A stretch of 64,000 nucleotides of DNA from Dyadobacter sandarakinus (lineage in GTDB: Bacteria > Bacteroidota > Bacteroidia > Cytophagales > Spirosomataceae): the NCBI RefSeq assembly GCF_016894445.1, contig NZ_CP056775.1, forward strand, positions 1,676,001-1,740,000, read 5' to 3'. The notes beneath the pieces were generated by a model that searched no databases, was not told the DNA's origin, and saw only the letters and a program-made list of their open reading frames with translations. The translations under genes and the position numbers were made by a program. Numbering within the stretch: position 1 is the first letter of the stretch; each line of letters opens with the position of its first letter. This document shows positions 1-9,288 of this stretch, one piece after another.

Positions 1-2528
1 AGGAACCCGATCGCAATCGGGATTGCCTTTGCCAGCGAATCCTCTACCCGCTGTGCTGCCGGCGCGATCTTGCCCGCCACAATTTCGGCGATGGAGTCGA
101 GTACGCTGTTGACGAACTCCAGGATCTGCTTGCCGCGCTCGATAAAGAATTTGATGATGTCGTAAATGGCCTTGCACGCTTTGATAAATGCCCCTGCGGG
201 ATTCATAAGACCAATAATCCATGCTACGCCGGCCATGATCACCCTTTCTTTAAGGAAATCGAGCACCGCGTCGATCACCATCGCTTTGAGATTGTTAAAC
301 TTCTCTTTGATCAGCCGCCACAGGCCGCCCAGTCCTTCTTTGATGATGACCATGAAAATGTCGAAGGTCGTTTCCATCGCACGTACCATCGGCTCACCGA
401 TCTTTTTCACTGCCCGGGAGCGGATGTTGATCCAGGTAAGGCCCAGGATGGAGGCTGCAAATTTGAAAATGCTGATCAGTTCCCAGTCCTTCGGAATTTC
501 GACGCCCGGTGGCAGTGAACCCAGCAGCCAGGCAAAGAAGCCTTCTTTGAGATGTTTCCAGATGTTCTTTTTAAAGTTACTCAGCCCCAGTTTGACCGCA
601 CTTACGAGATTTTTGACAAATCTTATCGGATGTTTGATGATGCTCATGATCACGCTTCCGGCTTTCGCCAGCACATTCAGAAGCATGTCTTTCAGTTCGG
701 CTATCGTCGAGATTACATTCTTGATCGCCCAGGCGGCTTTTTCCAGCCAGCCCATGTGTTCTTCTTTTATTTTTTCAAAAATCGCATTCAGCTCACTGAC
801 GCCTTCCACATATTTCTTCGCCAGCGATTCGGCCAGTTCACCCTGCTTTTGTTCCACGGTACCTTCAAGCGCAGTGAATTTTTCGTCTATATCGCCCTGT
901 ATTTCCTTCCCGATCTTCTGCTCCTCAGGGTTCATCTTGTCCACTTCGGTTGCCACCCGCCCGCGCCCGTCCCGGATGGTTTGCATGGCCGCTTTCAGGC
1001 CGGCTTCCACCTTGTCGGCAATAATATTGATCGTAGCACGCAGGTCGGCCTCGAACCTGGTTTTCTCCTCATCAAAAACTTCCTGCTTGCTGTCACTGCC
1101 CGTAAAAAAATCAGAGATCGAGTCCGTAATGCCGAGGTCACCGATTTTCCTGTCGACATTGTTCTTGAACTTCTGGGTTGCCAGTGCAAGATCCAGGACA
1201 AAGCGGGTCGTCACGGCCAGTTCCAGCGCGGAAAGCTGTGCCTCTACGGTACTTTTTGTCTGGTCATAAATGTCTTCGAGCTGCTTCCGGATGCGCTCCC
1301 GCATCAGCTCGTTCTTTGATTTTACTGCATGCTTTTGCTTGTCCACGCCCCCGAAAAGCCCTGAGCGGAATTTGTTCATCAGCGTCATTTGCCCTGAAAC
1401 ACGATCCTCCGCTTCGGCTTTCCGCGCTTCCAGGGCAGGTGTTTCGGCCTGCCGGTATACTTCGGGCACCTGCCTGGCCTTCTCCTGAGCGCTCGTCTTC
1501 GACTTTTCGGCCGACATGAAGGCTTCCTCATTGGATGTTTGCAACTGGTCCTGCGACACACCTCCGTCCTGCATCTGAGTATCCAGCGCCGCAGCCTCTT
1601 TTTCCATTGAGACCTCACCTTCCAACCTGGGCTTGGGTGCTGCCCGGTCCGTACTTTCCACCACAGGAACAGCGCCGGGCTGTTCCTTTTTCAGTTCTTT
1701 GAATTCCGGCGCAATCACATTGCCCGGCTGGGGTGTTTGTGCGGCAGCGACAGCAATGGGCTGGGTAGCATCATTTTTGGCCTGCTTTACACCGCTGGTC
1801 ACGCTGCCTTTGAGCGACTGTATTTCGGCAGGTTCATGGGGTTCCCTGGTATTGGCAAAACGCTCCATTTCACCCTTGCTTTTAGGCAGCGCATCCCGGA
1901 TCTGCTTGTCAAACTGGCGCAGGAAATCGTTGCGGTCAAAGATCTTCGGCTTGACCTTCGTCTCGCTCATTTCCTCCACCACACTGCCTTTGGCATGTGC
2001 CAGCTTCTCACCTTTCGGCGCCACGGCCCCTACCTTGCCTTCGTGCAGCTTGTCAGCCGTGAGACCGTGCTTTTTCTGGGTACCGGCTTTTTGTTTCACC
2101 TGCCGGTTCAATGCTTTGAAATCCGGATCCTCTGACGGCCGGGCGGGTGCCTTTACCGCTGACGTAGCGGGTACCGGTGCATCCTTCTGATCGGCAGGCC
2201 CGGCTTGTGCCGGCTTGGGTACAACCTGTGCTGCGGGACGGCTCCCGCCAATGAGGATTTTCCGGGCAGGACGCACCGGCTGTGTGGGTTTAAGATTTAC
2301 GGGAGCAGGCGCTCCTGTTTTTGAAGTCGGCGCAACAGTCCCGGGCTTTCTATTACGGGAAAGTTCAGCAATGGATTTTAATGGAAACAAAACAGCTTTA
2401 TCATACAACCCCGCTGCAATCTGCGGCTGCCGCATCCCTGATTTCGGATGTAATACAGCCGCAAAAAACGGTTTGGCAGGTTTTCGGACTGCTTTTTTGG
2501 GTGCTGCTAATGTCGCCTTTTCTGCCAT
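1..2528 (-). CDS. Large eCIS-associated cargo-like protein, 3' end beyond window
   Basis: The minus strand is open from an ATG at 2528 to the window edge, 842 codons without a stop, so only the N-terminal part is visible. Residues 1 to about 330 are rich in Ala, Pro, Lys and Gln and look disordered. About 330-600 is charged and coiled-coil-like. From about 600 on there are repeated hydrophobic or amphipathic helices rich in Ile, Leu, Trp and Lys. It begins 13 bp after the tape-measure gene, so it belongs to the same operon. Large proteins with this kind of hydrophobic helical region are common at the end of eCIS clusters and are suspected cargo or toxins. The function is inferred; I see no catalytic motif in the visible part and no HExxH (DUF4157-type) peptide. 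Confidence 0.75.
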   Translation of the reverse strand, partial: MAEKATLAAPKKAVRKPAKPFFAAVLHPKSGMRQPQIAAGLYDKAVLFPLKSIAELSRNRKPGTVAPTSKTGAPAPVNLKPTQPVRPARKILIGGSRPAAQVVPKPAQAGPADQKDAPVPATSAVKAPARPSEDPDFKALNRQVKQKAGTQKKHGLTADKLHEGKVGAVAPKGEKLAHAKGSVVEEMSETKVKPKIFDRNDFLRQFDKQIRDALPKSKGEMERFANTREPHEPAEIQSLKGSVTSGVKQAKNDATQPIAVAAAQTPQPGNVIAPEFKELKKEQPGAVPVVESTDRAAPKPRLEGEVSMEKEAAALDTQMQDGGVSQDQLQTSNEEAFMSAEKSKTSAQEKARQVPEVYRQAETPALEARKAEAEDRVSGQMTLMNKFRSGLFGGVDKQKHAVKSKNELMRERIRKQLEDIYDQTKSTVEAQLSALELAVTTRFVLDLALATQKFKNNVDRKIGDLGITDSISDFFTGSDSKQEVFDEEKTRFEADLRATINIIADKVEAGLKAAMQTIRDGRGRVATEVDKMNPEEQKIGKEIQGDIDEKFTALEGTVEQKQGELAESLAKKYVEGVSELNAIFEKIKEEHMGWLEKAAWAIKNVISTIAELKDMLLNVLAKAGSVIMSIIKHPIRFVKNLVSAVKLGLSNFKKNIWKHLKEGFFAWLLGSLPPGVEIPKDWELISIFKFAASILGLTWINIRSRAVKKIGEPMVRAMETTFDIFMVIIKEGLGGLWRLIKEKFNNLKAMVIDAVLDFLKERVIMAGVAWIIGLMNPAGAFIKACKAIYDIIKFFIERGKQILEFVNSVLDSIAEIVAGKIAPAAQRVEDSLAKAIPIAIGF

Positions 2529-2541
2529 GTCAATGTAATGT

Positions 2542-3834
2542 TCAGGCCCAATCCACAAACAGCATATCCTGCATCCAGGGCAGGCGTGTGACACCAAAGC
2601 CCCAGGGAATGCGGCTCAGCAGTATATCCTGAGCTTTCCGGTCTACCCTCAGCTGCCAGCCCGGACCATCCTCGATGATCGTGAGTTTGCCCTGCCGGCG
2701 GAGGAACATTTCCCGCAACCGGTCAGGCGAAATAGTTTTTAATGCCGACCAGTACGCAATCACCGCTTCCAGCAGCTCGTCTGCCAGCAGCACTACATGC
2801 GGTTCCAGGGGTACGTGCTGCACAACGACTTCATGCACCGGCATACCGCACAATATCTTGGGAAGTACCCAATCGTTTTCCCAGTTCTTCGTAGTGCCAT
2901 GCGCGATATAATCCAGCAGGCGTACGGCCAGTCCCATGGTGTTTTCAGAGATCCATGCGTTGTTTTCGGTCCATTTAAGTGCTTCAAAAAGCTGAGGTAA
3001 AAAGGGCGTCAGCAAGACCAGTCCTGCATTTTCTACAAAAAAAACGTCCTGCTCCGGCTGTACTGCCCGATGTTTGGAAGTATGTTCCGGCCTGCCGGCT
3101 CGTTCCGGAGCTTCCCGGGAAACAGCATTTTCCAGATCAGCCTCTTCCTGCAAATTAGTTTTTGTTTTCAGCCGCAAAAACCACCGCCAGAACCTGCGCT
3201 CCTCTGCTGACATGCTACCGGCATCTGCAAACGTACTGCCTGCTTTTTTCAGGAAAAATGACGCAACCACCTCCGTATCTACCATGATCCCGCTCTCTTC
3301 ACGCATCCACCTGGCTATGCTGGACCTTACCCTTGTACTGCCAAAGTGCTGTATGAGCCGGTCAAGCATCTGAGGTTCCGCTGACGCCAGGGAAGCAAGC
3401 TCCTGCCAGTAGTGTGCGTCCGCTTCCGCTATCCAGCGGATCAGTAATTCTTTGATTTTTTCAGCCAGTACAGGCGGCACTCCCACGGGAAAATAGCCGT
3501 ACTTCAGAAATTGCATCGCCTGCGCCATTAAATAGCTTTCGATGGTCACAGGCGTATCATCCGGATCCGCCTGCGGCCAATCACTCAGGCAGGCTATAAT
3601 CTTCTCTGCCAATATCCGCTGAAAATCCATTTCATTTTCCGCAGCTACATGAATTTCCAGTTTGGGTATCACCACTACCCTGTCGCCCGGCAGCAGGTCG
3701 TCCAGCCTGGTTGCCAGTCCGGCCCAAAACCGCTCAGAGCGGCACCAGCCCGCTACCTCATTTGCCGCATTGCGGGCACCCTCCCGCGAGGTAGCTTCCA
3801 CGTTGATCCGCAGCTTTTGCAGCGTATGATCCAT
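2542..3834 (-). CDS. Contractile injection system tape-measure protein
   Basis: 430 aa, starting with ATG 5 bp after the stop of the preceding 649-aa gene. The C-terminal half carries the pattern I associate with the CIS tape-measure family: GLVLLTPFLPQLFEAL (about residue 270), then an LLDYIAHGT helix, KILCGMP, a helical stretch LLEAVIAYW, the FLRRQGKLT turn and a final RIPWGFGVTRLPWMQ segment. In this family the protein sets tube and sheath length inside the growing particle. At 430 aa it is on the short side, which would fit a short particle if length scales as in phage tails (inference). The middle (residues 190-250) is hydrophilic and variable. Confidence 0.8.
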   Translation of the reverse strand: MDHTLQKLRINVEATSREGARNAANEVAGWCRSERFWAGLATRLDDLLPGDRVVVIPKLEIHVAAENEMDFQRILAEKIIACLSDWPQADPDDTPVTIESYLMAQAMQFLKYGYFPVGVPPVLAEKIKELLIRWIAEADAHYWQELASLASAEPQMLDRLIQHFGSTRVRSSIARWMREESGIMVDTEVVASFFLKKAGSTFADAGSMSAEERRFWRWFLRLKTKTNLQEEADLENAVSREAPERAGRPEHTSKHRAVQPEQDVFFVENAGLVLLTPFLPQLFEALKWTENNAWISENTMGLAVRLLDYIAHGTTKNWENDWVLPKILCGMPVHEVVVQHVPLEPHVVLLADELLEAVIAYWSALKTISPDRLREMFLRRQGKLTIIEDGPGWQLRVDRKAQDILLSRIPWGFGVTRLPWMQDMLFVDWA

Positions 3835-3839
3835 AGCCG

Positions 3840-5789
3840 TCAGGATTTAAGGTTTGCGGTAGCCGGCATGGTGAAGTCAGCCACAATGGCGAACTGCGGA
3901 ACTTCCGGTGCCTCATCTTTTTTACACTCGCTGAGCTCGATCTGCTCACCTCCGGCCGCATCTACGTACACCATCACCAGCACCTGGCCCTGTTCAAAGC
4001 CGCCGGAATGCTCCACAGCCGCCACCACGCTCGACACAGTGTACGGCGCGCCTGCACTCACGGCTAGGCGTGCTGTTTGCTGAGCGAGCCAGGTTTTTAA
4101 TTGAGATACCGGCATACACACGAACCCCGTAGCTATGTTGTACTTTTCCGCAATCGGGGTCCAGTCAGGAGTGACTGTTCCGGCGGCCTGGTCAATCAAT
4201 GCTTTTTTGCCGATATGCCCTTCTGCGCGCACATAGGGATCGTTTCTCAGGGAAAATGCGAGCGGAAACAGCGTACTTTTCAGATGACTGTAACTGTCTT
4301 CCCCGTCAAATGCATTGTACGATTTCAGGTACCGGGTCTCTGCCCGCAACATGGCCCCGTAGTTCCAGAAGTTATGCAGCGAGTACGGGCTGTCTGCATC
4401 CAGGGGATAATAGTAGGGAATCGCCTGCCTGTCCAGCGGCTGATCGGGCGTTTGCCCGGGCGTCAGTTTCAGCGGCAGATCTTCCAGGTCTGTGACCCCG
4501 TTCCGGTCACTGTCTTGTTCTTCAAAAAAGTCTTGTGCGTCTGCAAATTCCTGTGCCGGAATTATGTAGCGGCCTTTTACCAGCACTTTCTGGTCGAGCC
4601 TGAGCTGCGGCAGGTCAAAGGTCCAGATCATCATCAGCAGGCGCCAGTGCAGGAAACGTGCCTCATTTTCCTGGTCGGCCTGCGCTCCGTTGATTGGCGC
4701 GGGTTTGAAATAATCCCTGAAAATCACAGGCGCGTACGACGACCTCCCTCCCAGCACCGGGCCGAGGCGCAGCAACCAGTAAACATCTTTCTGATCATTG
4801 GTACCGCCATCGCACAGGCATTCACTTTGCAGGGTCACGAGCTTGCTGCATAGCTCTTCATAAGCTTTGACGAGGTCCGAAAGCCAGTCGTAAAAATATT
4901 GTATGTAAAAAAGGCACTCGCCCTCCGCCAGAAAAACCTGCCATTTCTCAGCCAGCAGCCGCCGGTACCGGGCCAGGTACGGCTCGCCTTTGTGCGTGAG
5001 CACCGCGGCATATAGCTCGTGCAGTTTTTCCAGCGCTTCGCAGAACTCCGGAATAAAGTCATCGAGAATGGCTTTATATTCTCCAAAAATGTCTTTGAAG
5101 AGCGTGATCCTGGAAAAGGGATTTGTAAAATTGTCTGTTCCGAAGGGCTGCCCGGGATCCGCTATGGCAAGTTGCTTGTATCCGAACCTGGGTAGTACCG
5201 GTTTTTTCAACTGTAAATGCGGGTACTGTGCCCGCAGAATGGTTTCGGCGGACAAGACAGGTTTGCCAGCACCTGGCCTTCCGAATATGCCTCTTCCCAC
5301 CGTGCCGGCTTCGGCACTTACCGGTTTTTTCAGCGCCTGCTGCAATGTGCCGTCCTTTTCCGCCAGCACCGCCGGACTGACCAGCAGGAACCAGCGCCGG
5401 GCACTATCCGCTTTGGACACGAGCATGACCGCAATCTTATCATCGAGCAGATTACGGGTCGGCAGATCGCGCGGATTTTGCTGTTTAAGGGAGTCCATGA
5501 GGCGGCCGTCGAAATGGCCGGCAGGTACCAGCTGCAATACAGTACGGTTTACCCGTTTCTGCTCGTCCCATTGATGAGGGAAATAGGCCTGTATCTCAGC
5601 GTCGGGCTCTTTCAGGTAGTAGCTGTATGCCTGCTTTGCTGCGGTTATCACTGTTCCGTCCCTGACGATGGCCGTACCGCCGCCAAGCTGCACGTCACAA
5701 TTGGCATTAACCTGTACCGTGAGGCCGCATACGATCCCGTACCCTTGCAGGCATACGTCTGCCCGCTGCCGGTCAGTTGAAGCTGTCAT
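3840..5789 (-). CDS. Unknown eCIS baseplate-associated protein (649 aa)
   Basis: Not recognised as a named family. The ATG at 5789 lies inside the end of the upstream baseplate gene (17-bp overlap), so the two are probably translationally coupled. The N-terminus has a compact beta-rich module (GYGIVCGLTVQ followed by GGGTAIVRDG), a pattern I have seen in other eCIS-linked proteins of unknown function. Residues 426-438 form a DxDxNGxxDxxDL loop, like an EF-hand or thrombospondin type 3 calcium site. A CLC pair is encoded near 4812. The middle is helical. Its place between the baseplate wedge and the tape measure suggests a structural or cargo-docking role; this is inference from position. Confidence 0.7.
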   Translation of the reverse strand: MTASTDRQRADVCLQGYGIVCGLTVQVNANCDVQLGGGTAIVRDGTVITAAKQAYSYYLKEPDAEIQAYFPHQWDEQKRVNRTVLQLVPAGHFDGRLMDSLKQQNPRDLPTRNLLDDKIAVMLVSKADSARRWFLLVSPAVLAEKDGTLQQALKKPVSAEAGTVGRGIFGRPGAGKPVLSAETILRAQYPHLQLKKPVLPRFGYKQLAIADPGQPFGTDNFTNPFSRITLFKDIFGEYKAILDDFIPEFCEALEKLHELYAAVLTHKGEPYLARYRRLLAEKWQVFLAEGECLFYIQYFYDWLSDLVKAYEELCSKLVTLQSECLCDGGTNDQKDVYWLLRLGPVLGGRSSYAPVIFRDYFKPAPINGAQADQENEARFLHWRLLMMIWTFDLPQLRLDQKVLVKGRYIIPAQEFADAQDFFEEQDSDRNGVTDLEDLPLKLTPGQTPDQPLDRQAIPYYYPLDADSPYSLHNFWNYGAMLRAETRYLKSYNAFDGEDSYSHLKSTLFPLAFSLRNDPYVRAEGHIGKKALIDQAAGTVTPDWTPIAEKYNIATGFVCMPVSQLKTWLAQQTARLAVSAGAPYTVSSVVAAVEHSGGFEQGQVLVMVYVDAAGGEQIELSECKKDEAPEVPQFAIVADFTMPATANLKS

Positions 5790-8700
5790 ATTCGTATTGG
5801 TTTAAAAGGCTGATCATCGTATTGGCTGCCTTCCGGAGTTCGAAACGCTCGGCGGAAGGATCGGAAAGCAGGCTGAGCCAGGTGTACATATCTTCTTCAA
5901 ACCGGACCATGGCGGCCCGGCCAAGGCTCACAAAGCGCGGATGGATGTGCGCGGGAAGTTCCTGGCGTACAAGCTGCTGAAAGTATGCATACCGCGCAGG
6001 CTCCCTGAACCGCTCCGCCCACGACGGCACGACAATGGTAACCTGGAAAGAATACGCGTCCGCACTTTCAAACCCGGTTTGCAGGACATCCGGCAGCAGT
6101 ACCAGGTAGTCTTTATCAAGCGGGCGCAGCAGGATATGCTCTACCACATGAAAGTTGTCACTTCCTGCCTGGTCGCCGGTGGTTTCGGTGATCTTGCGGA
6201 GCAATGCGCCTGCATCTTCTTCATTGTCAAATCTTTCGGACAGGAGCCATGCATTTTCCACCTGGGGAATGAAAGTACCCGCCGGGTCTGAGAACTGATT
6301 TTTCCAGAACCCGACCACAAACCGTTGCTCATCATCCCGCACGATGCCGTAGTGGTCTGTACCGGTTGCCTGGGACAGAAATTTATCGGCTTCCTTCTCA
6401 GCATTTTCAAGCTGGCTGAACAAGGCACGGCTCAGCAGCCAGAATCCCGCGCTGCCTTCCTCAGGTTTGATCCCAAAACGGTAGCGCCTGGCCTTGCCTG
6501 CCATTTCGAGGCGGGTATCCAGTGTAAACCTGGGCATAAAACTGATGGTACCACGTCGCCAGTTGCTTACACCGAGCTGTGCCAGCACACGGCGCCGGAA
6601 GCCCTCCACGTTTTCCGAATCCCAGAAATGCGTATTGCCTGCCTCCCGCGGCGCCCGGTAGTTGAATGCACATCCCCTTCTGCCGGCCAGGAGCGGGATG
6701 TTTTCGAGCATCCTTTGCTTATCAGCAAGCCAGTCTTTCAGTCCGTCCTCACTCCCTGCTTCAAGCGGGCGTTCAATGTCGAACATGGACAGTACATCTT
6801 CCATAAACGATTCTCCGAAACGTGCCAGCAGGTGGTCCAGCAGCTGGTTTTGTCTCAGCTGCACATTCACAGCACTACCATTCACGAGCTTGTCAAGCGA
6901 CCGCATGTATGCATTACCGGGATCACTCCGGAAGTTGTCCCAGCTTGCGTCAGGGTCGAGCGCAGTAAAAAGTGTTTTTACAAAAGGAATATCATAAAGT
7001 GCCTGGTAGGCTTGCAAAGGCTCACCGGTTTTTTGAATGGAAAGCGCTTCACTTACCTGTGTGAGCTGCGACAGGTAGTTGGCCATCAGCTGATCAAAAA
7101 CGAGTAAAAATCCTTTCAGCTGCTTCACCTGCGCCTTCCGCAATGCAGGTTCACCCGAAGCAATGCCTTCGCGGCCTACGTGGTAGGTGCGCGGAAACTC
7201 CTCCTGTACGCTGGTATACTCCGCAAGATCATCGCGGCGCCTGCCTGCGGGCAGCGGCAAATCCAGCGCGCCGGAGCGGTCGATTTTTGCATTTTTTGCC
7301 CGCAGCTGCTGCAGGCGATCCTGCACCTCCCACAACAGTGACTCGCCGGGTGTCACTGCCCGGCCGCCTTTGGTAAAACGGATCTGCGAACAATCTCCTT
7401 CCCAATCCACCGCAGGCTGGCAGTCGCAGTCAAAGTGCAGGCACCAGGGTGTGCGTACAGGATGCTCGTCTCCGCACCGGTTCATCACCAGCTTTTGTAC
7501 ACGCACCACACCAGGTACAGCGGACATGACCTGAAACAGGTCGGACAAGTACACAGTCCTGCGCCATCCTGCATTTTCCAGCGCAGCATCTTCGATAAAA
7601 CCATGGGTAAGCAGGGGTCCCTGGAACACCTCACCCGCCTCGTAAGCAACCGCAACAGCTGAGTGCAGCATACTGCCATATTCTTCCAGCTCCGACGAAG
7701 TAAGCAGGGCCGCAAGGGCTGCATCCAGCGAAACACTGCCGATGAGGAGCTGGTTGCGGAGCGGTTCCAGGGCGGTAAGCAGCGCAGCCGGCAGATTTGT
7801 ATCGGATAGTGTTTCAAAAACATGATCACTGAACGTGTATGTGGCATATTGGTCCATCATCTCCTGCAGGCTGTACATGGTCACAGCAGGTGAAAGAAAG
7901 TCGTCCACAGCATAGCGCAGAGCTGCATATACCTCCGCAAGATCCGCACCGGGCACTATTTCGATCACGGCTTCCAGGCCCATCCCCACATTTTCAATAA
8001 TGCGGATCGCGGGATCAAAGTCTTCGCCCAGTGCACGGCTGGCGTGGAGTACGCCGAGGGCCTTCTGCCTGAGTTCTTCTGCCTGATGCTGGTAACCCTC
8101 TTCCGGCTGAATGTACACCCTGTAAACTCCCCGGGGTACAAACAGCGAAACCATGTCGTCCTCATTTTCGGCCACCAGCAAACTGTTTTTAAACAAGATC
8201 CCGAAAAGAAAAGGCAGTACAAAAGCCTTTTTGAATTCATTCTGTACCACGCTCATCGCTGCAAAACCATCCCAGGAAAGCAACTCACCCCGCTGCCCCT
8301 CCGGTTGTGCCCAATAAGTCGAGAGTTCCTGATGAAGCTGCCGCAGCTGCTCCAAAAAGCCCGGAGAGGCCGGGGGAAAGAATCCGGGACCGAACTGTTT
8401 GCGGGCCCACTTTTCAATGGCCGCAAAGTGCGCTTCGATCAGGTAGAGCACCAGCGCCTTCCACTGCGTCCCGGCAGGCACGGCATCAGGAGCAAGACCA
8501 TCTTCAAAAAAGCCGGATATGGCATCGTTCAGGTCCAGCTCGCAGCCCGCCTCGTCCAGGAGCTTGCGGATCTCACCTTCCTCTGCATCCTCATCAATCC
8601 GGTTTAAAATGGCAATGATTTCACCGGCCGTGGTACTTTCGGGAAAGCGCGCAAGCTCGTCGACCAATCCAGTAATGCTGGCCCGGATGCCTGCACTATC

Positions 8701-9270
8701 CAGCGTTTCCAGGTCTTTTTTAAAGATTTTCAGCCCTGCCCCTGCATGTTCAAGCGCCACTATTGTTGCCCAGGGACTGTCTGCACCCTGCCGGAACGAT
8801 AAGGCGGGCAGGGCGCGCACATCTGGTGCGAATGCCGCAACGTACTCGCCGAGACGCCCCGACAAGGGTACTTCTATCCGTGCGGCCAAATTGAGCTGAA
8901 CGGATACTTTTTCCCTGCCGCCTGCTTTAAGCCAGGCATTTTTGACGCCCTCGATGTCAATCAGCAATTTGCGGAAATCCGTTGCGGTGACGGCTGCATT
9001 AGGCAGGCTCTCGGCAGCTGTAAAAAACGACTTCTGGCCAGCTCCGGCGGCAAACAGGTCGGCATCCGGCAGCTCGGCCCGGTAGCCCAGGTCGGTGAGG
9101 CCATAGCAGAGTACTTCGAGCATGGTAATGCCCGGGTCATGGGTGTTGAAATCGGTCCAGTTCGCCGAGCCAAGTCTTTCGAGGTGGGTAAGCCCCTCCC
9201 GCCGCAGCAACTGGTAGTCCATTGCCGGCGGGTAGCTGAGGATACGCGGTACTGTAAGTGATGTAGCCAT
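5773..9270 (-). CDS. Large eCIS baseplate wedge protein (Pvc12-like)
   Basis: 1165 aa, ATG start 18 bp after the baseplate-J gene. The N-terminus (YPPAMDYQLLRREGLTHL, then NTHDPGITMLEVLCYGLTDL) is the typical opening of the second large baseplate protein of PVC/Afp-type particles; the DPGITMLE stretch is shared with baseplate-J relatives. By analogy it joins the J-like protein to make the wedge ring around the spike. Near residues 600-630 there is an unusual Cys/His-rich stretch (C-G-D-E-H ... WCLHFDCDC ... GDC), possibly a metal site. The length is greater than that of Pvc12 or Afp12, as is usual in Bacteroidota clusters. Assignment as Pvc12-like rests on sequence pattern and gene order. Confidence 0.75.
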   Translation of the reverse strand: MATSLTVPRILSYPPAMDYQLLRREGLTHLERLGSANWTDFNTHDPGITMLEVLCYGLTDLGYRAELPDADLFAAGAGQKSFFTAAESLPNAAVTATDFRKLLIDIEGVKNAWLKAGGREKVSVQLNLAARIEVPLSGRLGEYVAAFAPDVRALPALSFRQGADSPWATIVALEHAGAGLKIFKKDLETLDSAGIRASITGLVDELARFPESTTAGEIIAILNRIDEDAEEGEIRKLLDEAGCELDLNDAISGFFEDGLAPDAVPAGTQWKALVLYLIEAHFAAIEKWARKQFGPGFFPPASPGFLEQLRQLHQELSTYWAQPEGQRGELLSWDGFAAMSVVQNEFKKAFVLPFLFGILFKNSLLVAENEDDMVSLFVPRGVYRVYIQPEEGYQHQAEELRQKALGVLHASRALGEDFDPAIRIIENVGMGLEAVIEIVPGADLAEVYAALRYAVDDFLSPAVTMYSLQEMMDQYATYTFSDHVFETLSDTNLPAALLTALEPLRNQLLIGSVSLDAALAALLTSSELEEYGSMLHSAVAVAYEAGEVFQGPLLTHGFIEDAALENAGWRRTVYLSDLFQVMSAVPGVVRVQKLVMNRCGDEHPVRTPWCLHFDCDCQPAVDWEGDCSQIRFTKGGRAVTPGESLLWEVQDRLQQLRAKNAKIDRSGALDLPLPAGRRRDDLAEYTSVQEEFPRTYHVGREGIASGEPALRKAQVKQLKGFLLVFDQLMANYLSQLTQVSEALSIQKTGEPLQAYQALYDIPFVKTLFTALDPDASWDNFRSDPGNAYMRSLDKLVNGSAVNVQLRQNQLLDHLLARFGESFMEDVLSMFDIERPLEAGSEDGLKDWLADKQRMLENIPLLAGRRGCAFNYRAPREAGNTHFWDSENVEGFRRRVLAQLGVSNWRRGTISFMPRFTLDTRLEMAGKARRYRFGIKPEEGSAGFWLLSRALFSQLENAEKEADKFLSQATGTDHYGIVRDDEQRFVVGFWKNQFSDPAGTFIPQVENAWLLSERFDNEEDAGALLRKITETTGDQAGSDNFHVVEHILLRPLDKDYLVLLPDVLQTGFESADAYSFQVTIVVPSWAERFREPARYAYFQQLVRQELPAHIHPRFVSLGRAAMVRFEEDMYTWLSLLSDPSAERFELRKAANTMISLLNQYEYDSFN

Positions 9271-9288
9271 TTTGTTAAAAATTTAAGA

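Noticed and set aside
166..1519. Several plus-strand frames up to 367 aa
   Set aside because: They run antisense to the open minus-strand eCIS gene, have Ser/Arg/Cys-rich low-quality translations and no domain character.
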